From Pseudomonadota bacterium (lineage in GTDB: Bacteria > Pseudomonadota > Gammaproteobacteria > Xanthomonadales > Xanthomonadaceae): a stretch of DNA of 64,000 bases. The position numbers and the translations under genes are program-made. This document shows positions 17,883 through 26,319 of this stretch, in pieces (within the stretch, counting starts at the first letter, position 1; every line of letters begins with the position of its first letter). Location of the stretch: assembly GCA_023386795.1 (NCBI GenBank), contig JAEWJB010000139.1, positions 1 to 64,000 of the forward strand, given 5' to 3'. The notes beneath the pieces are model-generated. The model saw only the letters and a program-made list of their open reading frames with translations. It was not told the DNA's origin and ran no database searches.

Positions 17883-18971
17883 TCAGGCCGCCAGTTCGAG
17901 CGTGGCCGGCAGTCGGCGCGGCGGCAGTCCGCGCACGGCCTCGGCAATCGCACGGATATGCGCGGGCGTGGTGCCGCAGCAGCCGCCGACGAGATTCAGC
18001 AACCCGGCCGTGGCGAACTCGTGCAGCGTGGCGGCCATTTCCTCGGGCGTCTCGTCGTATTCGCCGAAGGCATTGGGCAGGCCGGCGTTGGGATGCGCGC
18101 TGACGTAGCTGTCGGCCACGGTGGAAAGGGTTTCCACGTGCGGGCGCAGGTCGCGCGCGCCGAGCGCGCAGTTCAGGCCCACCGAGAGCGGCCGGCCGTG
18201 CGCGACCGAGGCGTAGAACGCCTCGGCGGTCTGGCCGGAGAGCGTGCGCCCGGAGGCATCGGTGATGGTGCCGGAGATCATGATCGGCAACCGGCCACCG
18301 CGTGCATCGAACACTTCCTCGATGGCGAACAGCGCAGCCTTGGCGTTGAGCGTGTCGAAGATGGTCTCCACCATCAGCGTGTCGGCGCCACCGTCGATCA
18401 GCCCTTCGATGGCCTCGCGGTAGGTCGCGCGCAACTCGTCGAAGCTGGTGTTGCGGTGGCCGGGGTCGTTGACGTCCGGGCTGATGGAGGCGGTGCGGCT
18501 GGTCGGGCCGAGCACGCCGATCACGAAGCGCGGCTTGTCCGGCGTGGTGGCCTCGACCGCATCGCAGCACTGCCGTGCCAGCGCCGCGCCGGCCTTGTTC
18601 AACTCGTAGACGAGGTGTTCGAGGTGGTAATCGGCTTGGCTCACCGAGGTGGCGTTGAAGGTGTTGGTTTCCAGCAGGTCCGCGCCGGCTTCCAGATAGG
18701 CGGTGTGGATGCCGGCGATCACGTCCGGCCGGGTGAGCAGCAGCAGGTCGTTGTTGCCCTTGAGGTCGTGGCCGCAGCCTTCGCCGTGGACGTGGCCCTG
18801 CTGCCCGTCGAAGCCGCCCGCGAAGCGCTCGCCGCGGTAGTCGGCTTCTTCCAGGCGATGGCGCTGGATCATCGTGCCCATCGCGCCATCGATGATCAGG
18901 ATGCGCTCGCGCAGCGCCTGGGCCAGCTTTTCGGCGCGGTCGGGGTGCAGCCAGGGCAGGGTGTGGCTCAT
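17883..18971 (-). CDS. metH: Methionine synthase, N-terminal homocysteine-binding module
   Basis: A 362-aa homocysteine S-methyltransferase domain equivalent to the first quarter of MetH. The N-terminus ILIIDGAMGTMIQRH and the zinc ligands Cys (GLNCALG) and Cys-Cys (GGCCGTTPAH) are present. It should work with the separate folate/cobalamin subunit encoded next, transferring the methyl group from methylcobalamin to homocysteine. Splitting of MetH into two genes is, to my knowledge, common in Xanthomonas relatives, so this is not a frameshift: both parts have clean starts and stops with a 37-bp gap. It lies 13 bp after the ArsR-type regulator. Confidence 0.94.
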   Translation of the reverse strand: MSHTLPWLHPDRAEKLAQALRERILIIDGAMGTMIQRHRLEEADYRGERFAGGFDGQQGHVHGEGCGHDLKGNNDLLLLTRPDVIAGIHTAYLEAGADLLETNTFNATSVSQADYHLEHLVYELNKAGAALARQCCDAVEATTPDKPRFVIGVLGPTSRTASISPDVNDPGHRNTSFDELRATYREAIEGLIDGGADTLMVETIFDTLNAKAALFAIEEVFDARGGRLPIMISGTITDASGRTLSGQTAEAFYASVAHGRPLSVGLNCALGARDLRPHVETLSTVADSYVSAHPNAGLPNAFGEYDETPEEMAATLHEFATAGLLNLVGGCCGTTPAHIRAIAEAVRGLPPRRLPATLELAA

Positions 18972-18984
18972 GGGCGACTCCGGG

Positions 18985-19914
18985 TCAGGGCTTGGCGGCG
19001 ATCAGCGAGATCACCTCGAAATGCGGCGGGCGCTTCTCGCGCGTCACCGTCTCCAGGCTGGACACTTCCAGCCCGGCCTTCTCGACGAACTTGCGCAGCT
19101 CCTTGGCGCTGAAGCCGAGATTGACGTGGCCGTAGGCCTCCACCGCGGCGCGGTGCTCGTGCTTGGCCAGGCTGCACAGCAGCAGGCGGCCGCCCGGGCG
19201 CAGCACGCGCGCGGCCTCGGCCACCGCCTGCGCGGGCTTGGCCGCGTAGGTCAGTGCGTGCATCAGCACGACCAGGTCGAAGCTGCGTTCGGCGAACGGC
19301 AGGGCATGCATGTCGCCCTCGCGTACTTCCACGTTCGCCAGCCGCCGCAGGCGTTCGCTGGCGGCGGCCACCACGCGGGCGCTGGTGTCGATGCAGACAT
19401 AGCGCTGGGCATGCGGGGCGACCAGCTCGGCCAGCACGCCGTCGCCGGAGGCGATGTCCAGCACGTCGCCGGTTTCCAGCAGCGGCAGGGCGCTGCGCGC
19501 CAGCGCCTCCCAGGTGCGGCCGGGGGAATAATGGCGTTCCATGTCGCCGGCCACCGAGTCGGCCCAGTTCTGGTCGGCGGCGCGCATGGCCAGCACGCCG
19601 GCCACGCGCTCGGCATCCTGGCGCAGCAGGGGGTCGTCGCTGCCGTTGCTCAGCGCCTGCCACAGGGCGCGCTGGGCCGCGTCCAGCGCGGCTTCGTCGA
19701 AGCGGTAGTAGGCCGAGACACCGGCGCGGCGGTCGCGCACCAGCCCGGCTTCCTTCAGCTTGGCCAGGTGGGTGGACACGCGCGGCTGGGCCAGCCGGGT
19801 GATACCCGACAGCTCGGCCACGGTGAGTTCCTCCTGCTCCAGCAGGGCGAGCAGGCGCACGCGGGTGGCGTCTGCGAAGACCTTCAGGCGGGTCGACCAG
19901 TCTTCCAGGTCCAT
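18985..19914 (-). CDS. ArsR-type regulator fused to a SAM-dependent methyltransferase domain (SahR-like)
   Basis: A 309-aa fusion. Residues of about 1-95 form an ArsR winged helix (DATRVRLLALLEQEELTVAELSG, RVSTHLAKLKEAGLVRDRRAG) without metal-binding Cys motifs. Residues of about 130-309 form a class I methyltransferase fold (VLDIASGDGVLAELV, FDLVVLMHALTY, RVLRPGGRLLL). This architecture matches regulators such as SahR, which sense S-adenosylhomocysteine and control methionine genes (from memory). It heads the metH operon and has AT-rich palindromes directly at its own start. It most likely represses itself and metH until SAH builds up. Confidence 0.85.
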   Translation of the reverse strand: MDLEDWSTRLKVFADATRVRLLALLEQEELTVAELSGITRLAQPRVSTHLAKLKEAGLVRDRRAGVSAYYRFDEAALDAAQRALWQALSNGSDDPLLRQDAERVAGVLAMRAADQNWADSVAGDMERHYSPGRTWEALARSALPLLETGDVLDIASGDGVLAELVAPHAQRYVCIDTSARVVAAASERLRRLANVEVREGDMHALPFAERSFDLVVLMHALTYAAKPAQAVAEAARVLRPGGRLLLCSLAKHEHRAAVEAYGHVNLGFSAKELRKFVEKAGLEVSSLETVTREKRPPHFEVISLIAAKP

Positions 19915-19947
19915 AAATATCTCTATATCTCGATAGCGAGATATTTT
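19915..19947 (-). promoter_or_regulatory. Palindromic operator at the start of the SahR-like gene
   Basis: An AT-rich island in GC-rich DNA. It holds the perfect 8-bp-arm palindrome ATATCTCGATAGCGAGATAT (19925-19944) plus a further half site AAATATCTC (19915-19923) that is inversely matched by GAGATATTT (19938-19946). The first base next to the ATG is already part of the site, so bound protein would block initiation. It probably serves the metH operon and perhaps the divergent acyl-CoA dehydrogenase gene 91 bp away. Confidence 0.72.
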
Positions 19948-20037
19948 AGGGCCAGCGCGGGGCGGGTCAACCTACATACGCCTGCGAATGGTTGGCGCTA
20001 CAATGGGGCCGACATTGCGCCCCCGGAGGGTTCGGAC

Positions 20038-21186
20038 GTGGATTTCAGCTTTACCGAAGAACAATTGATGATCCAGGACGTCGCGCGCCGGATCGCGCAG
20101 GAGAAGATCGCGCCCAGCGCCGAGCATTTCGACCGTACCGGCGAGTTCCCGCTGGAAAACATCCGCCTGCTCGGCGAGAACGGCCTGATGGGCATCGAGG
20201 TGCCGGAAGAATACGGCGGCGCGGGCATGGACCCGGTGTCCTACGTGCTGGCGATGATCGAGATCGCGGCGGGCGATGCGGCGCATTCGACGATCATGTC
20301 GGTCAACAATTCGTTGTTCTGCACCGGCATCCTGAAGAACGGAAGCGAGGCGCAGAAGCAGAAATACGTGCGGGCGATCGCCGACGGCAGCCAGATCGGC
20401 GCGTTCGCGCTGACCGAGCCGCAGTCCGGCTCGGATGCCTCTGCCATGCGCTGCCGGGCGGTCAAGCAGGCCGATGGCACCTACGTGATCAACGGCAAGA
20501 AAAGCTGGATCACCTCCGGCCCGGTGGCCAAGTACATCATCCTGTTTGCGATGACAGCGCCGGAGCAGGGCGCGCGCGGCATCACCGCTTTCATGATCGA
20601 TACCGACAAGCCCGGCTTCGGTCGCGGCAAGACCGAGCCCAAGCTGGGCATCCGCGCGTCGGCGACGTGCGAGATCGAGTTCGCCGATTACGTAGCGCAA
20701 CCGGAGGATGTGGTCGGTTCGGAGGGCGAGGGCTTCAAGATCGCGATGGGAGTGCTGGACGCCGGGCGCATCGGCATTGCCTCGCAGGCCATCGGCATCG
20801 CGCGCGCGGCCTATGAGGCGACTTTGGAATACGCGCGCGAGCGCCAGGCTTTCGGCGCGGCGATCGGCACGTTCCAGATGACCCAGGCCAAGATCGCCGA
20901 CATGAAGTGCAAGCTCGATGCGGCGCTGCTGCTGACCTTGCGGGCGGCCTGGCTCAAGTCGCAGGGGCAGAAGTTCAGCACCGAGGCGGCGGTGGCCAAG
21001 CTCACCGCGTCCGAAGCGGCGATGTGGATCACCCACCAGGCCGTGCAGATCCACGGTGGCATGGGGTACTCCAAGGAAATGCCATTGGAGCGGTATTTCC
21101 GCGATGCGAAGATCACCGAGATCTACGAGGGGACTTCGGAAATCCAGCGGTTGGTGATTGCGCGGGCCGAGACTGGGTTGCGCTGA
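20038..21186 (+). CDS. Acyl-CoA dehydrogenase (short-chain/butyryl type)
   Basis: FAD-dependent oxidation of acyl-CoA to trans-2-enoyl-CoA. The 382-aa length is standard. The start is GTG at 20038 with GGAGGG 7 nt upstream; a long upstream in-frame extension is discarded because it crosses the regulator's promoter. Motifs: FALTEPQSGSDA (flavin site), GKKSWITSGPVA, and the C-terminal signature QIHGGMGYSKEMPLERYFRDAKITEIYEGTSEIQ, in pieces, which includes the catalytic Glu of YEG. It could act in fatty acid or branched-chain amino acid breakdown. It is divergent from the metH operon. Confidence 0.92.
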   Translation: MDFSFTEEQLMIQDVARRIAQEKIAPSAEHFDRTGEFPLENIRLLGENGLMGIEVPEEYGGAGMDPVSYVLAMIEIAAGDAAHSTIMSVNNSLFCTGILKNGSEAQKQKYVRAIADGSQIGAFALTEPQSGSDASAMRCRAVKQADGTYVINGKKSWITSGPVAKYIILFAMTAPEQGARGITAFMIDTDKPGFGRGKTEPKLGIRASATCEIEFADYVAQPEDVVGSEGEGFKIAMGVLDAGRIGIASQAIGIARAAYEATLEYARERQAFGAAIGTFQMTQAKIADMKCKLDAALLLTLRAAWLKSQGQKFSTEAAVAKLTASEAAMWITHQAVQIHGGMGYSKEMPLERYFRDAKITEIYEGTSEIQRLVIARAETGLR

Positions 21187-21238
21187 GGGCTCGGGCTGAG
21201 GCTCGGGCTCGGAGCGCGGCTGTTCGGAGTCGTCGCGC

Positions 21239-21348
21239 GGCGCCCGGTGGGCAGGCCCTGCCGGGACACGCCGTGAATCCATCCCTGGAGGCTCGTAGGC
21301 GACATCCATGTCGCCTACGGTCCCGGCAGGGCCTGCCCACCGGACGCC
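21239..21348 (-). repeat. 52-nt-core palindromic element, copy B (inverted orientation)
   Basis: The core 21268-21319 is the reverse complement of the copy A core with one change in the tail. It contains the same perfect 12-bp hairpin. Its arms 21239-21267 and 21320-21348 are 29 bp, complementary except 21243/21344, which is a G-U wobble on the minus strand, the strand in which the core reads forward. The arm sequence differs from copies A and C but keeps GGGAC/GTCCC next to the core. It lies between the convergent acyl-CoA dehydrogenase and suhB genes. Confidence 0.85.
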
Positions 21349-21410
21349 CGACAGGTTCGCTCCAACGGAACGGAAGGCAGGGCTTCGGCTCCTGTGGGGG
21401 TTGGAAAAAC

Positions 21411-21439
21411 AAAAAAGCCGCCCTTGGGGCGGCTTTTTT
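21411..21439. terminator. Bidirectional Rho-independent terminator
   Basis: A 7-bp stem (GCCGCCC / GGGCGGC, loop TTG) is flanked by AAAAAA on the left and TTTTTT on the right, so it can end transcripts from both directions: the acyl-CoA dehydrogenase gene and suhB. Confidence 0.9.
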
Positions 21440-21461
21440 GTTTGTGTGTGTTCTTGCGTGC

Positions 21462-22292
21462 TTAGAACTTGGCGTCGAACTCGGCCGCATAGCCCGTGTT
21501 GACGATCACCTTCTGCAGCGCCTCGCTCACCTTGATGTTGCCCGCCACCAACTGGCGCGCGTCCGGGCCTTTATCGTCCATGCGGGCCGGGGTCGCGCCC
21601 TTGAAGTCGCACACGCGGCCGCCGGCTTCGCGCACCAGCAGCACGCCGGCGGCGATGTCCCACGCCTTCACGCCGGCCTCGAAGTAGGCATCCGCACGGC
21701 CGCAGGCGACGTAGGCCAGGTCCAGCGCGGCCGAGCCGGTGCGGCGGATGTCCTCGGCCTGGGTCAGCAGGGCGTCCACGCACTTGAGCTGGCTGCTGGC
21801 GCGCGCGCGCTCGCGCGGCGGGAAGCCGGTGTGGATCATTGCGCCGGCCAGGTCCTTGCGGTCGGTGACCCGGATGCGGCGGTCGTTGAGCACCGCGCCG
21901 GCACCGCGGCTGGCGGTGAACAGCTCGTTGCGCAGCGGGTCGAAGATCACCGCGTCCAGCGGTTCCCCGTTCTCCACCAGGGCGATGGACACGCAGTAGT
22001 GCGGGAAGCCGCGCAGGTAGTTGCTGGTACCGTCCAGCGGGTCGATCACCCACATGTAGCGGCCGCTGTTGCCCTGCACGCCGCCCTCTTCACCGAGGAC
22101 GCCGTATTCGGGGTACGCGCGCTTGAGTTCCTTGACGATCACCTTCTCCGCGTCCGCGTCCACTTCGCTGGCATAGTCCATGCGGCCCTTCTGCACGACA
22201 TTCAGCGCCTCGAGCTTGTTGATGTTGCGCAACAGGACGTTGCCGGCGAGGCGTGCGGCCTTGACCATGACGGTGACGGCGGGTTTCTGCAT
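21462..22292 (-). CDS. suhB: Inositol monophosphatase family protein (SuhB type)
   Basis: A 276-aa Mg2+-dependent phosphatase. The metal-binding motifs are E in GEEGG, WVIDPLDGTSNYLRG and the C-terminal KAWDIAAGVLLVREAGG (WDxAAG). E. coli SuhB also acts as an rRNA transcription antitermination factor through NusA; whether that applies here cannot be seen. ATG 22292 gives MQKPAVTVMVKAAR; a longer in-frame reading upstream crosses the trmJ start and is rejected. Divergent from trmJ (121-bp gap) and convergent with the acyl-CoA dehydrogenase gene. Confidence 0.92.
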   Translation of the reverse strand: MQKPAVTVMVKAARLAGNVLLRNINKLEALNVVQKGRMDYASEVDADAEKVIVKELKRAYPEYGVLGEEGGVQGNSGRYMWVIDPLDGTSNYLRGFPHYCVSIALVENGEPLDAVIFDPLRNELFTASRGAGAVLNDRRIRVTDRKDLAGAMIHTGFPPRERARASSQLKCVDALLTQAEDIRRTGSAALDLAYVACGRADAYFEAGVKAWDIAAGVLLVREAGGRVCDFKGATPARMDDKGPDARQLVAGNIKVSEALQKVIVNTGYAAEFDAKF

Positions 22293-22413
22293 GGCGAAGG
22301 CTCCCGTGAAGGCAGAAGAAGGGGCGGAACTGGCGGGGGGAAAGAGCGGTTCGGCGTCGAGGCCGTCGCGCAGTTTACCATCTGCGGCTGGTCCGCTCCC
22401 CAATAGTCCGTTC

Positions 22414-23190
22414 ATGCAGCCCGTCGCGCCCGCTTCTGCCTCGATCCGTTTCGTCCTTGTCGGTACCCAGCACCCCGGCAACATCGGCGCGGCCGCCCGC
22501 GCGATGAAGACCATGGGCCTGGGGCGGCTGGTGCTGGTGGCGCCGGAAAAGACGCCCGACGATGAGGCCTACCGCCGCTCGGCCGGGGCCGAGGACCTGC
22601 TCGACGGCGCCCCGGTCCACGCCACGCTGGCCGAGGCGGTGGCCGACTGCACGCTGGTGCTGGGTTGCACCGCGCGCTCGCGCAGGGTGCAGCTGGAGGA
22701 ACTGCTGCCGGCCGACGCCGCGCGCCGGGCCGTGGCCCATGCCGCCGCGCCGGCCGAGGTGGCGGTGGTGTTCGGCCGCGAGCGCACCGGGCTGACCAAT
22801 GAGGAGCTGCAGCTGTGCCACGTGGCCGTGCATATCCCCTCCGATCCGGCCTTCAGCTCGCTCAACCTGGCCGCGGCGGTGCAGGTGCTGGCCTACGAGA
22901 TGCGGCTGGCCCTGCTGGACGCCGGCCAGGCAGCGGTTGCCCCGGCGGCCGAGGCGGGTCTGCGTGAGGGCGCGGCCAGCCACGCGCAGATGGAAGGCCT
23001 GTTCGGCCAACTGGGCCAGACGCTGGACGAGATCGACTTCCACAAGGGCCGTTCGCCGGACTCGGCGATGCGCAAGCTGCGCCGGCTCTTCCTGCGCGCG
23101 TCGCTGACCGAACAGGAAGTCCGGCTGCTGCGGGGCATCCTCTCCGACGCCCAGCGCATGGCCATGCTGGCCCGGCGCGACGGTCGCTAA
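22414..23190 (+). CDS. trmJ: tRNA (cytidine/uridine-2'-O-)-methyltransferase TrmJ
   Basis: SPOUT-class methyltransferase that modifies ribose 32 in the anticodon loop. The 258-aa protein has the typical start RFVLVGTQHPGNIGAAARAMKTMG, the central FGRERTGLTNEEL motif and the SAM-knot segment IPSDPAFSSLNLAAAVQVLAYEMR, given in part. The C-terminal extension (RSPDSAMRKLRRLFLRASL) is the TrmJ-specific helical domain. ATG 22414 is chosen; it is divergent from suhB. Confidence 0.93.
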   Translation: MQPVAPASASIRFVLVGTQHPGNIGAAARAMKTMGLGRLVLVAPEKTPDDEAYRRSAGAEDLLDGAPVHATLAEAVADCTLVLGCTARSRRVQLEELLPADAARRAVAHAAAPAEVAVVFGRERTGLTNEELQLCHVAVHIPSDPAFSSLNLAAAVQVLAYEMRLALLDAGQAAVAPAAEAGLREGAASHAQMEGLFGQLGQTLDEIDFHKGRSPDSAMRKLRRLFLRASLTEQEVRLLRGILSDAQRMAMLARRDGR

Positions 23191-23249
23191 CAGACTGTTG
23201 CATGCGTCACGCTTTCGGCTAGGCTTGTCCGAACACTTGGGGGTGTCGG

Positions 23250-24185
23250 TTGAGTGCTTCACGCTGGCCGGGTTGGCGAGGGCTGTGGGTCACCTGTGGG
23301 GTGCTGGTCGCGGTCTGGGCGTTGGGCGCCCGGGCCGCCGAGCCCGCCGGGGAGCTGGTGCTGGGGCGCATCAGTGACGATCCGAAGGTCCATTACGAAC
23401 AATTGAAGCCGCTGCTCGACTACGTCGTGCCGCGCATGCACGACGTGGGCATCCGCGAGGGCCGCATCCTGATGGCGCCGGACGCCCAGCGCATGGCCAG
23501 CTACCTGCGCCGCGGGCGGGTGGACTGGGTCACCGAGACGGCCGGCACCGCGATGCTGCTGCAACAGCGTAGCGGCGCGCGCCCGCTGCTGCTGACCGAG
23601 CGCAACGGCGTGCGCGAGTACAGCACGGTGTTCTTCGTGCGCCGCGATGGCCCGGTGCAGCGGCTGGACCAGCTGCCCGGCCATTCCATCGCGCTGCAGA
23701 GCACGCTGTCCACCAGTTCCTACCTGGTGCCGGTGCTGACGTTGCTGCAGAACGGCCTGCGTCCGGAGATCCTTCTCGGTCCCAAGGACGAGCCGGCGCA
23801 GGATGCGGTGGGCTACGTGTTCGCGCGCTCGGAGTCGAACATCGCCGCCTACGTGCACAAGCGGCTGGTCACCGCGGGGGCGTTCTCCAACCTGGACTGG
23901 AACGACGAGCGCCACCTGCCGGCGTCGTTCAAGCACGATTTCCGCATCATTTACACCACCCCGCCGATCCCGCGCGCGGTGGAGATGGTGCGCGGCGACC
24001 TGTCGCCGGCCGTGCAGCGGCGCCTGCGCGAAGTGCTGTTGCAGGCGGCCTCCGATCCGCAGGCGGCGCCGGCGCTGCACAAGTTCTTCGGTACCTCCGG
24101 TTTCTACCCCGTCGATCCGGCCTCGCAGCGCGAGCTGGACGCCCTTCGCGAAGGATTGCAGCGCGTGCGGATGCAGGTCGAATGA
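23250..24185 (+). CDS. PhnD/SsuA-like periplasmic substrate-binding protein
   Basis: A 311-aa exported binding protein (signal peptide up to about residue 29, LVAVWALGARAA) of the phosphate/phosphonate-binding PhnD-like class: LVLGRISDDPKVHYEQLKPLLDYVVPRM, GRVDWVTETAGTAMLL, STLSTSSYLVPVLTLLQ. No transporter genes are nearby. Its TGA overlaps the ATG of a membrane GGDEF/EAL gene by 4 bp, so it is probably the periplasmic sensory partner of that protein. The start is TTG 23250, with a G-rich box just upstream. A possible promoter is TTGCAT (23198) and TAGGCT (23220), spaced 16 bp. The ligand is unknown. Confidence 0.85.
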   Translation: MSASRWPGWRGLWVTCGVLVAVWALGARAAEPAGELVLGRISDDPKVHYEQLKPLLDYVVPRMHDVGIREGRILMAPDAQRMASYLRRGRVDWVTETAGTAMLLQQRSGARPLLLTERNGVREYSTVFFVRRDGPVQRLDQLPGHSIALQSTLSTSSYLVPVLTLLQNGLRPEILLGPKDEPAQDAVGYVFARSESNIAAYVHKRLVTAGAFSNLDWNDERHLPASFKHDFRIIYTTPPIPRAVEMVRGDLSPAVQRRLREVLLQAASDPQAAPALHKFFGTSGFYPVDPASQRELDALREGLQRVRMQVE

Positions 24186-26305
24186 ATCGCGTACGTTTCG
24201 GGCTGCAGGCCCGCTTCCTGATCGTGATGGGGCTGGCGTTCGCGCTGGTGGTCGGCATCCTGGTCCTGCTGTTGCAGCGCCAGACCCGCATGCAGGCCGA
24301 GGTGCGCACGCTGAGCGGGTCGATCATCCACGACCTGTTCGACCGCAGCCTGCGTTCGCGCGGCGAGGCGCTGGCCACCGAACTGGCCGATTCGCTCGTC
24401 AACCCGCTGTACTACTCGGACCTGGACCAGGTCGGGGCGCTGGTGCGCAACACCTCGCGGCAGCAGGTGGTCAGCTACGTGCGCGTGTTCGACCGCGACG
24501 GCCGGCTGATCCACGACGGTTCGGTGGACATTCCCGGCTACGGCCAGCAGATGCAGGATCCGCTCGCCGCGCAGGCCATCGGCACGCGCAAGCTGCTGAT
24601 GCAGTGGTCCCCGGACGTGCTCGACGTGACCATGCCGGTGATGATGGGCCAGGAGAAGATCGGCGGCGTGCGCGTGGGCATGTCGCTGGGCCGCGTGCGC
24701 GAGCTGGAGTCCGGCGCCAACGAGACCCTGCTGGAGCGCCTGGCCGAAGTCGGCAAGCGCGACCTGGGTTGGCTGATGCTGCTGCTGGCCGGGTTGGCGG
24801 TGATCGCCACGGTGGTGGCGATCTACATCCAGCGCACGCTGGTCGGGCCGATCCGCTGGCTGGCGCAGGCGGCCCGGCAGATCGAGGCGGGCGACTACGC
24901 GGTGGAGCGCCGCAGCAGCGAGCGCAACGACGAGGTCGGCGAGCTGATCCGCGCGTTCGGCCGCATGAGCGAGAGCATCGCCCGGCACGACCGCGAAGTG
25001 CGGCACATGGCCTACACCGACGCGCTGACCGGCTTGACCAACCGCCTGGCCTTCCGCGAGAACCTCGACCACCAGCTGCTGGCCGCGCGCAACGCCGGCC
25101 GCCAGCTGGCGCTGCTGTTCGCCGACATCGACGACTTCAAGCGGGTCAACGATACCCTCGGCCACGAAGCCGGCGACGAGGCACTGCTGCAGTTCTCCGC
25201 GCGCATCCGCGTGGCTGTGGAGGAGCTGGGCGGCGACGAAGCGCTGCTGGCGCGCTTTGGCGGCGACGAATTCGTCATCCTGCTCCAGGCCGACGACGCC
25301 CGGGAAATGGCACGCCAGCTGGCCGAGCGGCTGGTGGAGGACCTGCGCGAACCGCTCCTGGTGGAGGGGCGCGAGGTGTTCCTAGGCACGTCCATCGGCA
25401 TCACCCTGTTCCCCGACGATGCCCGCGATGCCACGGCATTGCTGAAGAACGGCGACATCGCGATGTACCAGGCGAAGGTCGCCGGCAAGAACTGCCACCG
25501 CTCCTACAACCGCGCCATGGACCACGCGGTCGAGCGTCGCGTGCACATGGAACACGAACTGCGCGGGGCCTGGGAGCGCGGCGAACTGCGCCTGGTCTAC
25601 CAGCCGATCTACCGCACCGCCGACCGCCAGATGGTCGGCGTGGAAGTGCTGCTGCGCTGGCAGCATCCGGCGCTGGGCGCTATTCCACCATCGGTCTTCA
25701 TCGAAGTGGCCGAGCAGAGCGGGCTGATCGAGATAATCGGGCCCAAGGTGCTGCGCGCGGCCTGCCTGGACGCCATGCAATGGCCTGCGCAGCCGGGCGT
25801 CGCACCGCTGTTCGTGTCGGTGAACGTATCCCCGCGCCAGCTTCGCAGCGGGGAAATGGCCGATACCGTGGCGCGCTGCCTGCGCGACTCCGGCCTGCCG
25901 CCGGCGCGGCTGCATCTGGAGCTGACCGAAACGGCGGTCATCGGCGACGAAATGCTCGCCGCCAGTCTGCTCGACAAGCTGCACCGCATGGGCGTGAAGG
26001 TGTGGCTGGACGATTTCGGCACCGGTTTCTCGGGCCTGAGCCACCTGCGCCAGGTGCCGGTGGACGGGGTGAAGATCGACAAGAGCTTCGTGGCCGACCT
26101 GCAGCGCGATCCGGACGACCTGGCGCTGACCACCGCGATCATCGCGATGGCGCACTCGCTGGGCATCACCGTGGTGGCCGAGGGGATCGAACACGAAGTG
26201 CAGTACCAGCTGCTGCGTGAGCGCAAGTGCGACCTGGCGCAGGGCTACTGGTTCAGCCGCCCGCTCAGTTCGATGGACCTGGTGCGGTTGCTGGGCGGGC
26301 TGTAG
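24182..26305 (+). CDS. Membrane GGDEF/EAL c-di-GMP signalling protein
   Basis: A 707-aa inner-membrane protein: TM1 (about 12-31), a periplasmic sensor domain (about 32-196), TM2 (about 197-216), HAMP (about 217-270), GGDEF domain with intact RFGGDEF (360-364) and an EAL domain. The EAL signature is EVL (488-490), with the Glu retained. Other EAL residues look present: ELTE, DDFGTG (610-615), K631 and EGIE. No RxxD I-site precedes GGDEF. It may therefore make and/or degrade c-di-GMP. Coupling to the upstream binding protein suggests ligand-controlled activity, as in NspS-MbaA of Vibrio. Confidence 0.92.
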   Translation: MNRVRFGLQARFLIVMGLAFALVVGILVLLLQRQTRMQAEVRTLSGSIIHDLFDRSLRSRGEALATELADSLVNPLYYSDLDQVGALVRNTSRQQVVSYVRVFDRDGRLIHDGSVDIPGYGQQMQDPLAAQAIGTRKLLMQWSPDVLDVTMPVMMGQEKIGGVRVGMSLGRVRELESGANETLLERLAEVGKRDLGWLMLLLAGLAVIATVVAIYIQRTLVGPIRWLAQAARQIEAGDYAVERRSSERNDEVGELIRAFGRMSESIARHDREVRHMAYTDALTGLTNRLAFRENLDHQLLAARNAGRQLALLFADIDDFKRVNDTLGHEAGDEALLQFSARIRVAVEELGGDEALLARFGGDEFVILLQADDAREMARQLAERLVEDLREPLLVEGREVFLGTSIGITLFPDDARDATALLKNGDIAMYQAKVAGKNCHRSYNRAMDHAVERRVHMEHELRGAWERGELRLVYQPIYRTADRQMVGVEVLLRWQHPALGAIPPSVFIEVAEQSGLIEIIGPKVLRAACLDAMQWPAQPGVAPLFVSVNVSPRQLRSGEMADTVARCLRDSGLPPARLHLELTETAVIGDEMLAASLLDKLHRMGVKVWLDDFGTGFSGLSHLRQVPVDGVKIDKSFVADLQRDPDDLALTTAIIAMAHSLGITVVAEGIEHEVQYQLLRERKCDLAQGYWFSRPLSSMDLVRLLGGL

Positions 26306-26319
26306 GCGGCGGCTGGCCC

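Noticed and set aside
18874..20037. N-terminal extension of the acyl-CoA dehydrogenase frame
   Set aside because: It crosses the SahR-like gene and operator. The GTG at 20038 has a good ribosome binding site and the normal N-terminus.
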